Assembly (NCBI GenBank): GCA_905215015.1
Contig: CAJMOS010000003.1
Location: 1 to 64,000 of the forward strand
Length of the DNA stretch: 64,000 nucleotides
Reading direction: 5' to 3'
DNA from: an uncultured bacterium
GTDB lineage: Bacteria; Spirochaetota; Spirochaetia; Sphaerochaetales; Sphaerochaetaceae
The notes under the pieces are model-generated. The model saw only the letters and a program-made list of their open reading frames with translations. It had not been told where the DNA came from and ran no database searches. Shown here in pieces: positions 18,412 through 26,620 of this stretch. The position numbers and the translations under genes were made by a program. How positions within the stretch are numbered: the first letter of the stretch is position 1; each line of letters opens with the position of its first letter.

Positions 18412-18969
18412 ATGCGAAGAATTCCAATGGTGTGCATCGTTCTGTCGGTTCTGTCACTCGTTACCCTGCAACGAGCGTTCGCTCTTGACGCCTTGGTGAC
18501 AAAACAGGGCAAAGTCATCTACGGGACGGTCAGCCGGAACCATGGGAAGGTCGTCATTACCTACGACGGCGGCGGGACGGAAGAACTGGAGAAGGACAGC
18601 GTGGACGTGTTTTCCCAGATTGCCGCCCCGACCCGGAAGGTTGTCGCGCGCAAGGGTAATTTCGAGGTAATCGACGGCCTCGCGGTTCCCGCTCCAATCG
18701 ACATGAACAAGTTCCGCAGCTCCATGCTCTTGGCTCTTGCCTCACACCGTTGGGTGGTGGATGAAGAGCGTCCCGGAGAACTGTATTGCCGTCTCTCCAA
18801 GGGCTCGAGCTGGTGGGTCACCATCCGTATCTGCTACACCCCCTCCGGATACTGGTACGAATACCTGGACAGCAAGAACCTGGACGCCAATCCTGCGAAA
18901 AACAAGATCCACCGCAACTATCCACGGTGGATCCAGATTCTCGAAAGGGAAATGATGAAGCTCTACTGA
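18412..18969 (+). CDS. Secreted protein of unknown function, paralogue of the gene at 21595
   Basis: A 185-residue exported protein with a signal peptide (residues 1-24, ending RAFALDA). The mature part starts DALVTKQGKVIYGTV and contains GNFEVIDG and TIRICYTPSGYWYEYLDS. The same blocks recur in the protein at 21595-22137 (DAVQTKRGDVYYGKV, GNFEIIEG, HLRICYGTQGYWYEYVES), so the two are paralogues of similar length. No known domain is recognised. The start is set by the signal peptide; only a weak GGGA precedes it. It is a single gene divergent from rlmN. Confidence 0.75.
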   Translation: MRRIPMVCIVLSVLSLVTLQRAFALDALVTKQGKVIYGTVSRNHGKVVITYDGGGTEELEKDSVDVFSQIAAPTRKVVARKGNFEVIDGLAVPAPIDMNKFRSSMLLALASHRWVVDEERPGELYCRLSKGSSWWVTIRICYTPSGYWYEYLDSKNLDANPAKNKIHRNYPRWIQILEREMMKLY

Positions 18970-18977
18970 AAGCCGGT

Positions 18978-20573
18978 TCAGTGGAGCATGCTGGCGAGGG
19001 CGATGAGGACTCCGGTGACACCCTCGCCGCCAAGAAAACCGCTGGAAACCAGTCCGACGTAGCGGCCGGTCGCCTCCAGGCCGAACTTCTTTCCGGTCGT
19101 CTTGTTCAGGATGAAGCTGACAAGGGCGCCAAGACCCATGATCGCGCTGATCGGGGTGTCCAGGTAGACACCTAGGCCAAGGGTGGCTGTGGGCACCTTG
19201 GCGAGGAACAGCAACATGCCGGCGATACAGCCGATGGCGAATGCATGGGCATCCTTCAGTCCTCCCGCCATGGCGCTGACTGCCGCCGCCTGCGGGGCGG
19301 GGAGCTCCGGGGTGCCGAACGTGCCGAATGCCTGCTTGATGGCAAGCAGGGCGAAGACGGAGACCATGGCTCCAACCATGCCGCCGATTCCCTCCCCGAT
19401 CAGCTGTTGCCTGGGGTCGGCCCCCAGCAGGTATCCGCTCTTCAGGTCGTTCATCACGTCCCCTGCGAGACCACAGGCGACGGCGGTGACCGCGGCGATG
19501 GTGAACGAGGCGGAGAGCGAGTTCTTGAAGAACAGGTGGATGATCAGCAGCACCAGCATGCCGAAGATCTCCATCGGGTTCACTCCCGTCTGTCCGGTCA
19601 ACATGCTGGAAAGATAGGTGGCGAAGAAGACGCCCACAACCAGGACGATACCCTGGAAGAAGGACACCTCGGTGCATACGGCGAGGACGATGATGCAGGA
19701 AAGGATCGCCATGCCCATGGCCAGGATTGCCTGGCGGGAGAGCCGGCGCCCGCTCTTCTTCGCGTTCCTCTGCCGTTTGGACAAATCGAAAGCGGCTTTG
19801 ACCAGGACGCCCAGACCGGTGCCGATCATCAGCCCGATACCAAGGTTGGTGCGGAAAGCCGTGGCGGCGACCATGTCGGAGAAAAGTCCTGTGGCGAGGC
19901 CGACCGGGACGATCAGGTAGTGGCCGAGCACCATGCCCAACAGCCAGACCCCGGCAAGGACGGGACCAATGATGGCGCCGATGCCCAGCGCCATCGGGCT
20001 GTTGTAAAGCATCAAGGGCGCCAAGGTCGCGCTTCCCGCAAAGAGGACGAAGACCTGTGGCAGAATGCCGGCCCCATCGCGCAGGGCGGTATAGAGCGCC
20101 GCTAGGACCAGAGCGACGAACAGCACGATGGCGTCCCGTCCTCCGGCCATGCCGGCCTTCAGCGTCTCGCAGGCGGCAACCCCCATCGGATAGGGGAGAG
20201 GCTCGTCTTCGATGAGACGCTTGCGGAACAGGCTGGTGAAAAGGGTCCCGAGCACCACGCCGACCATGGTGAGGGCGACCATCGAGACCAAGGGGATCTG
20301 GCTTTCCGGATCCAGCATCCAGAGTCCGGGGAGGGTGAAGGCGAGACCGCCTGCCACCATGGCTCCCGCGCTCATGATGGTATGGGTGCAGTTGATTTCC
20401 TGGATCGTGCTGCCCTTGCAGTGCTTGAGCGCCGCCATGCTCACCACGGTGACGAAGATGGTCGGCCAGGGAAGGGCGCCCATGCGAAGGGCGACATACA
20501 TGCTGCTCGCTGTGATGACCAGAAGGCCGAGCAGTCCGATTACCAATGCTCTCCAAGTAAGTTGTTTATCCAT
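18978..20573 (-). CDS. OPT family transporter
   Basis: A 531-residue polytopic inner-membrane protein with about 12-14 hydrophobic segments. It resembles the bacterial oligopeptide transporter (OPT) family: an NCTHTIMSAGAMVAGG block, GIGAIIGPVLAGVWLLG, and DLKSGYLLGADPRQQ then GEGIGGMVGAM. Family substrates include oligopeptides and metal chelates; none can be assigned here. The start at 20573 follows GAGG; the frame is open to 20711 but the added N terminus is not membrane-like. It is convergent with the gene at 18412, with 8 bases between them. Confidence 0.85.
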   Translation of the reverse strand: MDKQLTWRALVIGLLGLLVITASSMYVALRMGALPWPTIFVTVVSMAALKHCKGSTIQEINCTHTIMSAGAMVAGGLAFTLPGLWMLDPESQIPLVSMVALTMVGVVLGTLFTSLFRKRLIEDEPLPYPMGVAACETLKAGMAGGRDAIVLFVALVLAALYTALRDGAGILPQVFVLFAGSATLAPLMLYNSPMALGIGAIIGPVLAGVWLLGMVLGHYLIVPVGLATGLFSDMVAATAFRTNLGIGLMIGTGLGVLVKAAFDLSKRQRNAKKSGRRLSRQAILAMGMAILSCIIVLAVCTEVSFFQGIVLVVGVFFATYLSSMLTGQTGVNPMEIFGMLVLLIIHLFFKNSLSASFTIAAVTAVACGLAGDVMNDLKSGYLLGADPRQQLIGEGIGGMVGAMVSVFALLAIKQAFGTFGTPELPAPQAAAVSAMAGGLKDAHAFAIGCIAGMLLFLAKVPTATLGLGVYLDTPISAIMGLGALVSFILNKTTGKKFGLEATGRYVGLVSSGFLGGEGVTGVLIALASMLH

Positions 20574-20743
20574 AGCAACCTCATGAGGAATCTTACCCAG
20601 ATGCAAGCGTTTCGGAAAAGAGGTCCGGGAGATTGTCGACTGTTGGCGCATTCCCCGACAAATAGTATGGATTTGTTTGGGAATAGGTGATACGGTATGG
20701 GCAGAACGCAAGAAAAAGTCTTGCGTGGAGAGAGGAACTACTT

Positions 20744-21220
20744 ATGAAGAAAGCATTCGCATGCGCCGCCTTGGTCGCGGCGATGGCAACGGCTCCGGTG
20801 TTCGCTACCGGAACGAAAGGAAATGCCAAGACCCAGTGGGGTGTCGGCGTACGGCTTGGCTCTGTGTCCGGTGTCACCATGCAGTACAAGATGGACAAGT
20901 TCGACGTGATCGCGGCCGGCAACTTCGGCCTGCTGAATGGAGGATGGGTTGCCGGTGAGGGTGGCGTCAACTTCCAGATCATGCAGTGGGATGACTGGAC
21001 TCCGGGCGAATGGGCTTGGACGATTGGAGCCGTGGGTGATGCAGGCTTCGCTTTTGACGACGACAAGTTCTACCTCGGCGCTTTCGCTCCGTTCCGTTTG
21101 AACTATACGTTCCCGAAGGCCCCTTGGTCCTTCTTCGTCGAGCTCGGTCCCGGCTTGGAGTTCCTGCCGGATGTGAACTTCGACATGGAAGGCGGCATCG
21201 GCGCCACCTATCTGTTCTAG
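20744..21220 (+). CDS. Small outer-membrane beta-barrel-like protein
   Basis: A 158-residue exported protein with a signal peptide (residues 1-22, ATAPVFATG). The rest is glycine- and aromatic-rich with alternating strands (GVGVRLGSVSGVTMQYKM, WSFFVELGPGLEFLPDV) and a terminal aromatic residue (ATYLF), as in small outer-membrane barrels. AGAGGAAC precedes ATG 20744. It is similar in style but not clearly in sequence to the protein at 10117. Function unknown. Confidence 0.62.
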   Translation: MKKAFACAALVAAMATAPVFATGTKGNAKTQWGVGVRLGSVSGVTMQYKMDKFDVIAAGNFGLLNGGWVAGEGGVNFQIMQWDDWTPGEWAWTIGAVGDAGFAFDDDKFYLGAFAPFRLNYTFPKAPWSFFVELGPGLEFLPDVNFDMEGGIGATYLF

Positions 21221-21242
21221 GTTCCGGTTTTCCAGACTAGGC

Positions 21243-21282
21243 AAGGGAGCCTCCCGTAACGCGACGGGGTGCTCCCTTTTCC
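21243..21282 (+). terminator. Terminator after the barrel protein at 20744
   Basis: 8-bp outer stem (21243-21250 with 21271-21278) with an inner CCCGT/ACGGG stem and a T run. Confidence 0.85.
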
Positions 21283-21594
21283 CTATCCATGTCCGTACTC
21301 GAGCTTTCGACATGTCCAAGAGGTTGGTCACATACTACGAAGGCGGGAGAGGGCGTATGCGCCTTATACGATACGGGCACCAGCGGCAGTGCCTGAAATT
21401 TTGCCGACGGGAGGAAGGAAAGCCACGGTTTGGCTGTTTCGACGACCTAGAGACGGTCCCTTTGGTTGACGGCTGGCGTGGCCAGAAGGCGTTGGACGCG
21501 CACCACGCGTCCAGGATGATGCGTCGGCATGTTGAACCGGAGGGCGAGGGGGGATTTGTCCGGGAATAACGGGTATGCCTGCTTTTCCTGGGTG
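21283..21594. other. Intergenic stretch without a supported gene
   Basis: About 310 bases between a plus-strand terminator and the stop codon of the minus-strand gene at 21595. An 85-codon open frame (21312-21569) has no ribosome-binding site and no recognisable product. The only structure noted is a 7-bp inverted repeat at 21494-21512 (GGACGCG-CACCA-CGCGTCC) without a T tract. Confidence 0.5.
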
Positions 21595-22137
21595 TCAATA
21601 GTAGATTTGCAGCTGGCGTTCCAGTTGCTGGATCAACTGGTAGTAGTTCTGCTGGATGCGGTTGAGCGTCGGCATGGCCTGCAGTCCGTTGCTCTCGACA
21701 TATTCGTACCAGTAGCCTTGGGTGCCGTAGCAAATCCTCAGGTGGATGGAAATCTGCGCTTTCTCGTAGAAGACGTTCAATACTCCTGGCGCCTCGGAGC
21801 GGACACTCCATTTGTTCAGGTTGAGCGAGACCAGCATTCCCTTACGGAAATTGTCCAGGTTGATCGGGGTCTTCAGGGCGGCGCCCTCGATGATTTCGAA
21901 ATTGCCTTCTTTCTGGGGAGTCTTGGGAGTGGGGGCTTTGAAGCCACGGGTGATGGTCACTTCTCGGGTGTCGAACTGTTCGGTCCAGCCATTGGGGTGG
22001 GTGAGGTTGACGGTGGTACCCTCGTCGTAGACTTTGCCGTAGTAGACGTCACCTCGTTTGGTTTGAACGGCATCAATGGCAAAGCAAGGAAGCGAAAGCG
22101 AGAGAAGTAGTACAAGCAAACCCAACCTTTTTTGCAT
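21595..22137 (-). CDS. Secreted protein of unknown function, paralogue of the gene at 18412
   Basis: A 180-residue exported protein with a signal peptide (residues 1-20, LSLSLPCFAIDA). It shares three conserved blocks with the protein at 18412: an N-terminal KRGDVYYGKV repeat-like beta segment, GNFEIIEGAALKTPI, and a C-terminal RICYGTQGYWYEYVES block. The C terminus is rich in Gln and Tyr (NYYQLIQQLERQLQIYY). AAGGAAG precedes ATG 22137 and a good promoter lies upstream. The gene is divergent from the APE-type cluster. No known domain is recognised. Confidence 0.75.
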   Translation of the reverse strand: MQKRLGLLVLLLSLSLPCFAIDAVQTKRGDVYYGKVYDEGTTVNLTHPNGWTEQFDTREVTITRGFKAPTPKTPQKEGNFEIIEGAALKTPINLDNFRKGMLVSLNLNKWSVRSEAPGVLNVFYEKAQISIHLRICYGTQGYWYEYVESNGLQAMPTLNRIQQNYYQLIQQLERQLQIYY

Positions 22138-22191
22138 AGCGCTTCCTTTCGTACATTCCTTGTTCCATGCGAAGGCATAGAGTCACTCAAC

Positions 22192-22220
22192 ACTATACTG
22201 GAAAATGTCTTTGAACACAA
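22192..22220 (-). promoter_or_regulatory. Promoter of the secreted protein gene at 21595
   Basis: On the minus strand TTGTGT (22215-22220), 17-bp spacer, TATAGT (22192-22197), giving a leader of about 48 bases. Confidence 0.6.
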
Positions 22221-22417
22221 TCATATTTCTTGCTGTCAATATAGGGGTCCGGCTTTTCTGTCGACCGCAAAAAATGAAAATAAAAGTTCCGGGAACATCA
22301 GTTTCCCCAGTAGGCAAGGACGAAGCGTCGCATGGGTGGAAGCGCGTGCCGGCAAGACTTTGGAGAAAGAACGGCTCGCCTCCCGAAACATCGGGTCGCT
22401 TGTGCGTCCTCCAGGAG
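22221..22417. other. Divergent intergenic region upstream of the APE-type cluster
   Basis: About 200 bases between two divergent promoters. No gene, clear operator palindrome or riboswitch was recognised. Any cluster-specific regulator site would be expected here. Confidence 0.4.
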
Positions 22418-22447
22418 TTGATTCCTCCCTTGGGAAGCCCATATAAT
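22418..22447 (+). promoter_or_regulatory. Main promoter of the APE-type cluster
   Basis: TTGATT at 22418-22423, 18-bp spacer, perfect TATAAT at 22442-22447. GAGGAG at 22460-22465 is the ribosome-binding site for the first acyl carrier protein. Confidence 0.65.
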
Positions 22448-22470
22448 GCCGTAAGATATGAGGAGCATCT

Positions 22471-22737
22471 ATGGATACGTTGAAGCAGGAGCTGAAACAG
22501 CTGATCATTTCGTCCTTGGATCTGGAGGATGTGAAGGTCGAGGATATCGCGGATGACGAGGCGCTGTTCGGGGAAGGATTGGAGCTGGATTCCATCGACG
22601 CGTTGGAGCTCGGCATCGCCATCAAGAAGAAATATGGTGTGGCTTTCTCGGCCGAGAACGATGATAACAAGAAATATTTCAAGAGTGTCGACACGCTTGC
22701 CCAGTATATTACCGAAAAGAGGAACGAATCGAAATGA
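22471..22737 (+). CDS. Acyl carrier protein 1 of the aryl-polyene-type cluster
   Basis: An 88-residue acyl carrier protein. Ser41 in LELDSIDALEL is the site for the phosphopantetheine arm. Two carrier proteins at the head of the operon are typical of aryl polyene clusters (ApeE/ApeF position). It carries the growing chain or starter between the AMP-ligases and the ketosynthases encoded downstream. It overlaps the next gene by four bases (ATGA), so the two are translationally coupled. Confidence 0.92.
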   Translation: MDTLKQELKQLIISSLDLEDVKVEDIADDEALFGEGLELDSIDALELGIAIKKKYGVAFSAENDDNKKYFKSVDTLAQYITEKRNESK

Positions 22738-22985
22738 TGACCCGTGATGAGCTGTATGAATCGTTGAAGGAGGCGCTCGCCTCCGACTTCGGCATCGACA
22801 AGGAGAAGATTTCCCTTGATTCCAACTTGGTCGAGGATTTCGATTTGGATTCGATTGATGCCGCCGACCTGATTGTCAAATACAAGGAGTATCTGCCTTC
22901 CAAGGTGGATGCTGGCATGTTCCGTAGCATCCGCACCGTGCGCGATGTGCTTGACCTGCTGTGTCCTGAGAACAAGCAGGCCTGA
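22734..22985 (+). CDS. Acyl carrier protein 2 of the aryl-polyene-type cluster
   Basis: An 83-residue acyl carrier protein with the modification site Ser40 in DLDSIDAADL. It differs from carrier 1 in helix 2 (IDAADLIVKYKEYL against IDALELGIAIKKKY), so the two may serve different steps, for example starter loading and chain extension. The start overlaps the stop of carrier 1; ATG 22734 and ATG 22737 are both possible. Confidence 0.9.
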   Translation: MMTRDELYESLKEALASDFGIDKEKISLDSNLVEDFDLDSIDAADLIVKYKEYLPSKVDAGMFRSIRTVRDVLDLLCPENKQA

Positions 22986-22994
22986 GGACGTGTG

Positions 22995-24941
22995 ATGCGA
23001 CGGGTGGTCAAGACTCTTGCTTTCCTTGTCGCGTGCCTGTATCCCGTCATTGTGTTCCTGTGCCTCGTCGTGTACCACGTGCCGACGAAGATTTTTTCGC
23101 TTTGCCTGTTCGCATTCGCAGGCGCCATGTTCCTGGTCTCGGACAGTCATTCCGGCATGAACGGGCTCCGCTCGTTGTTCTTCCCTCTGTTCTTGCTTGC
23201 CGCAGGACTCTGCCTGCTGCTTTTGCACAGCGCCCTGGTGCTCCAGCTTTATCCGCTCCTGGTCTCCACAATGCTCTTCTTTGTCTTCAGCTGCTCCTTG
23301 ATGGGAGGCTCCTCCATCGTCTGGAGGTTTGCCATGCTGGGCGACCGCCATCTTCCCTTCCATGCCAACCAGGCCGCAATAAAGCGCTATTGCGGACAAG
23401 TGACCAAGGTATGGATCGGGTTCTTTGTGCTGAACTTCATGCTTTCGCTCGTCACGATCATTGCGGACGACGCGAGCTGGTGGGCGCTGTATAACGGCGT
23501 GCTTTCCTATATACTGATGGGTATCCTCTTCGGGGGAGAATGGATGGTACGGAAGATGGTGAACGCGCGATTGGAAAAGACGGTCTTGCTTTCCGAAACG
23601 CAACGCGACAGCAGGCCGGATGACATGATTGTCTGCTATTCGGGCCGGTGGAGCGACCACAAGTTCCTTTACTGGAAGGATTATGTCGAGGATGTGGCGA
23701 AGGTGAAAGCTTTCGTGGAAAAAAGCGCCAAGTCCCGCTGGATCCTGCATAGCGACGACTTCTGGTATTTCACGGTCGCATTCGCGGCGCTTTGCCAGTG
23801 CCACAAGACCATCTGTCTGACCGCCAATATCGCTCCGGGGTATCTTGACGAGCTGTTCGACCAAGACACCACCATGTTGAGCGATGTCGAAACCGGTCGC
23901 GGTACCCTGATCGGGAAGCTGTTGGAGGGGCCGGTTCCCGCCGACCTCAGCTGGAACGCCATCGACGCAAGGAATACGGTCCTGTACCTGTATACCTCTG
24001 GCTCCACGGGAAAGCCGAAGGCAGTCAGGCATACGCTCTACGAGATGGAACTTGATTACAACTTTGTCATGTCGATGTGGGGAACAGAATTGCATAAACG
24101 GATTCTGGTGAGCAGCGTGAATCCCCATCATATTTTCGGCTTCCTCTTCGCAGCCTTGAGGCCGGTCACCATCTGCGTTCCTTTCCGCCGTGAGCGGATC
24201 GCGCAACCTGATGAGCTGAAGAGCCAGACGGGCAGTCCGGTCACCTTTATTTCCACGCCTGCTTTCCTCAAGCGTTGCGTCGAGGATCCGGACCTTGCCG
24301 GCGGTGCCGGCCTGAAAGACCCGCTGGTCATTGTCAGCGGAGGCGCCCTGCAGCCAATGGAGGCCGAGGCGGCCGAAAAGGTGGTTGGTTCTTGGCCGAT
24401 CGAGCTCTACGGTTCGACGGAAACCAGCGGCATCGCTTGGAGGCAGACCAACAAGAGTCTGGAGTGGAGCCCCTTCTTCGACGTCGACTTCCGCAAGGGA
24501 GAGGACGGTTGCCTGATCCTGAACTCTCCCTTCATCGAGGACAAGCGTGACTTCGTTACCAGCGACCTCGTGGAAATCCGGCCGGACGGCCGTTTTCTCC
24601 TTTTGGGCCGTAAGGATTCGGTGGTCAAGATTGAGGAAAAGCGGATTTCGCTCGCCGAGGTGGAGGGAAGGATCATGGAGCTTGGCATCGCGAAGGACTG
24701 CACCGTGGTCGCGCTCAGCGACCGGAGGCAGTACCTGGCCGCGGTCGTCGTGCTGAACGAGAAGGGACACGCGTTGCTGGATTTGATGGGCCCTGCCGAA
24801 AGGCTGAAATATCTCAGGACCGCCCTTGCCAGGTGGTTCGAGCCGGTTGTCATTCCCCGCAAGTGGCGTTTTGTCGCGCAGATTCCCCAGGATTCGATGG
24901 GGAAGAAGAAGCGTGTGGAAATCCTCGAGTTGTTCACATGA
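22995..24941 (+). CDS. COG4648-type membrane domain fused to AMP-ligase
   Basis: A 648-residue fusion. Residues 1-190 hold about six hydrophobic segments and correspond to the small COG4648-type membrane protein found as a separate gene in APE clusters. Residues 200-648 are an acyl-adenylating enzyme: P-loop YTSGSTGKPK at 333-342, GSTETSGIAW near 474, the hinge LGRKDSVVKI and the catalytic Lys637 in MGKKKR. It should activate an aryl or acyl acid and load it on a carrier protein at the membrane. ATG 22995 was preferred over GTG 22992. It overlaps the next gene by four bases. The fusion is inferred from one uninterrupted frame. Confidence 0.87.
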   Translation: MRRVVKTLAFLVACLYPVIVFLCLVVYHVPTKIFSLCLFAFAGAMFLVSDSHSGMNGLRSLFFPLFLLAAGLCLLLLHSALVLQLYPLLVSTMLFFVFSCSLMGGSSIVWRFAMLGDRHLPFHANQAAIKRYCGQVTKVWIGFFVLNFMLSLVTIIADDASWWALYNGVLSYILMGILFGGEWMVRKMVNARLEKTVLLSETQRDSRPDDMIVCYSGRWSDHKFLYWKDYVEDVAKVKAFVEKSAKSRWILHSDDFWYFTVAFAALCQCHKTICLTANIAPGYLDELFDQDTTMLSDVETGRGTLIGKLLEGPVPADLSWNAIDARNTVLYLYTSGSTGKPKAVRHTLYEMELDYNFVMSMWGTELHKRILVSSVNPHHIFGFLFAALRPVTICVPFRRERIAQPDELKSQTGSPVTFISTPAFLKRCVEDPDLAGGAGLKDPLVIVSGGALQPMEAEAAEKVVGSWPIELYGSTETSGIAWRQTNKSLEWSPFFDVDFRKGEDGCLILNSPFIEDKRDFVTSDLVEIRPDGRFLLLGRKDSVVKIEEKRISLAEVEGRIMELGIAKDCTVVALSDRRQYLAAVVVLNEKGHALLDLMGPAERLKYLRTALARWFEPVVIPRKWRFVAQIPQDSMGKKKRVEILELFT

Positions 24942-26620
24942 GCGCATTGGTTTCTCTTTCCCTGTTCGCGAGCCATTCTTGGCGGGAAGACCATGTGCTG
25001 ATGGTCAAGGATGGCGTCCCCAAGACGATGGCGGACCTTGCTTTGGAAAGCGGGGCGGTGCTCCGCTATGTCAAGACGCATCCCCACCAAAGCTGGCTGG
25101 TGCACAGCGACGACTACTGGAACACGCTCTGCGCCTTCTACGCGTTGCTGGAATCTGGACTGGCTCCCTGTTTTGTCGGCTCGGTCACCGAGGGCTTCAT
25201 CCAAGAGGTTGCAGGGCCGGACGGCTGGCTTCTGGCTGACGAGGAGGGCAGCCGTTCCTCTTGTATCGCCTCTTTGCTTTCCGGCCCTTCCGAAGACTGC
25301 CTGCTTCCCATTCGCGGAGATGCTCCGGTTGTCCTTTACACCTCAGGCTCGACGGGACATCCCGAGCGGGTGCTCCATACGCTGAGGGACCTGGAGGAAG
25401 GCGCCTCCATGGCCTATCGTGTCTGGTCGGAGCAGTTCGGCATGCGGCCCTTCGCCACCAGCGTGCCGCCCTACCATATCTACGGGTTTCTTTCGGTCTT
25501 GCTCCGTTCCCTGATCCGCGGCATCGTCCTAAGGAGCGAACGAGTCATGACCACGCTCCAGATGGCCACGATGGGAACCGTCACGTTCATGACCACTCCC
25601 TCGTTCCTCAAGGCGGTGCTGGAGGATCCGGCAAGCAGGAATATCGACCTTTCGGACGGCATGATCGTGACCAGTGGGGGACTCCTGTCCAAAGAGGTTG
25701 CCAGCCGGTGTTCGGAACGGTTCGGGGCCTGGCCCTATGAGATTTACGGTTCGACGGAGACCGGATCCATCGCCTGGCGCCAGAGCAAAGCAGGCGAAGC
25801 ATGGACTCCTTTCCCGGGAATCGGCTGGGTTGTGGGCGATGGCGGGCGTCTGGTGCTTCGTTCTCCGCTGGTGAACGGAGGCAGACCCTATGTCCACGAC
25901 GACCTGGTCCAAGCGGCCGATGGCGGGCGCTTTTTCCTTTTGGGGCGGAGCGATTCGGTGGTCAAGATTGGCGAGAAACGAATTTCCCTGACCGAGGTTG
26001 AGCGACGCATCCTCTCCCTTGGCTGGTTTGCCGATGTGGTGGTCGTGCCCATGGAGGGACAGCGGCAATATCTGGCATCCCTGTGCGTGCTGAACGCGAA
26101 GGGACATGCGGTTCTGGACGGAATCACGCCCTTCAGGCGGCTCGTGCTGCTGCGCGGTTCGCTGGCCCGCTGGCTGGACCCGGTCGCCATTCCCCGCAAA
26201 TGGCGTTTTGTCGCTGCCATACCGGTCAATACGATGGGAAAGCGGAAACGGGAGGATATCATGGCATTGCTGTCAGACACGTACAAGGGCGTGCGCATGC
26301 ACGTACAGAGCCAAGAACAGGGGAAGGTGATCCTTATGGTGACGGTTTCCGCCGACTCTCCGTTCTATGACGGTCATTTCGACAACGGCATCAAGCTGTT
26401 ACCCGCTGTAGCCCAGATCGACCTTGTCGTCCATGTGGTCCGCACCTTCCTGGAGCCGGATTTCCTTCTGCTTGCCATGCCGAAGGCCAAGTTCTCCGCC
26501 CCGATCAAGCCGGAGATGCCGCTTCTGTTGTCTGTGAAGGGTTCATCCGGCCAGTATGCCTTTGTGTTTTCGAAGGAGGATGGTTCGGTCTGCGCCAAAG
26601 GAAGGGTGGGCAATGGCTGA
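24938..26620 (+). CDS. Second AMP-ligase fused to hotdog dehydratase
   Basis: A 560-residue protein. Residues 1-455 are an AMP-ligase closely related to that of the previous gene (shared WRFVA and LGRSDSVVKIGEKRISLTEVE blocks). Its P-loop reads YTSGSTGHPE (134-143), so the usual Lys is replaced by Glu, while the C-terminal GKRKR lysine remains. Residues 460-560 form a FabZ-like hotdog domain with YDGHFDNGIKLLP, His480 being the probable catalytic His (ApeI-like). The protein may load and dehydrate on one chain, or the ligase may have an altered rate or role. ATG 24938 overlaps the previous stop. Confidence 0.85.
   Translation: MSALVSLSLFASHSWREDHVLMVKDGVPKTMADLALESGAVLRYVKTHPHQSWLVHSDDYWNTLCAFYALLESGLAPCFVGSVTEGFIQEVAGPDGWLLADEEGSRSSCIASLLSGPSEDCLLPIRGDAPVVLYTSGSTGHPERVLHTLRDLEEGASMAYRVWSEQFGMRPFATSVPPYHIYGFLSVLLRSLIRGIVLRSERVMTTLQMATMGTVTFMTTPSFLKAVLEDPASRNIDLSDGMIVTSGGLLSKEVASRCSERFGAWPYEIYGSTETGSIAWRQSKAGEAWTPFPGIGWVVGDGGRLVLRSPLVNGGRPYVHDDLVQAADGGRFFLLGRSDSVVKIGEKRISLTEVERRILSLGWFADVVVVPMEGQRQYLASLCVLNAKGHAVLDGITPFRRLVLLRGSLARWLDPVAIPRKWRFVAAIPVNTMGKRKREDIMALLSDTYKGVRMHVQSQEQGKVILMVTVSADSPFYDGHFDNGIKLLPAVAQIDLVVHVVRTFLEPDFLLLAMPKAKFSAPIKPEMPLLLSVKGSSGQYAFVFSKEDGSVCAKGRVGNG

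Noticed and set aside
18742..20556. A 604-codon open frame on the minus strand
   Set aside because: It is a different frame over the OPT transporter gene, rich in Arg, His and Gly, without family features.
21312..21569. An 85-codon plus-strand frame
   Set aside because: No ribosome-binding site, no promoter and an unrecognisable product; it follows a terminator.
22236..24947. A 903-codon open frame on the minus strand
   Set aside because: It is antisense to the carrier proteins and the first AMP-ligase, and its product shows no recognisable domain.
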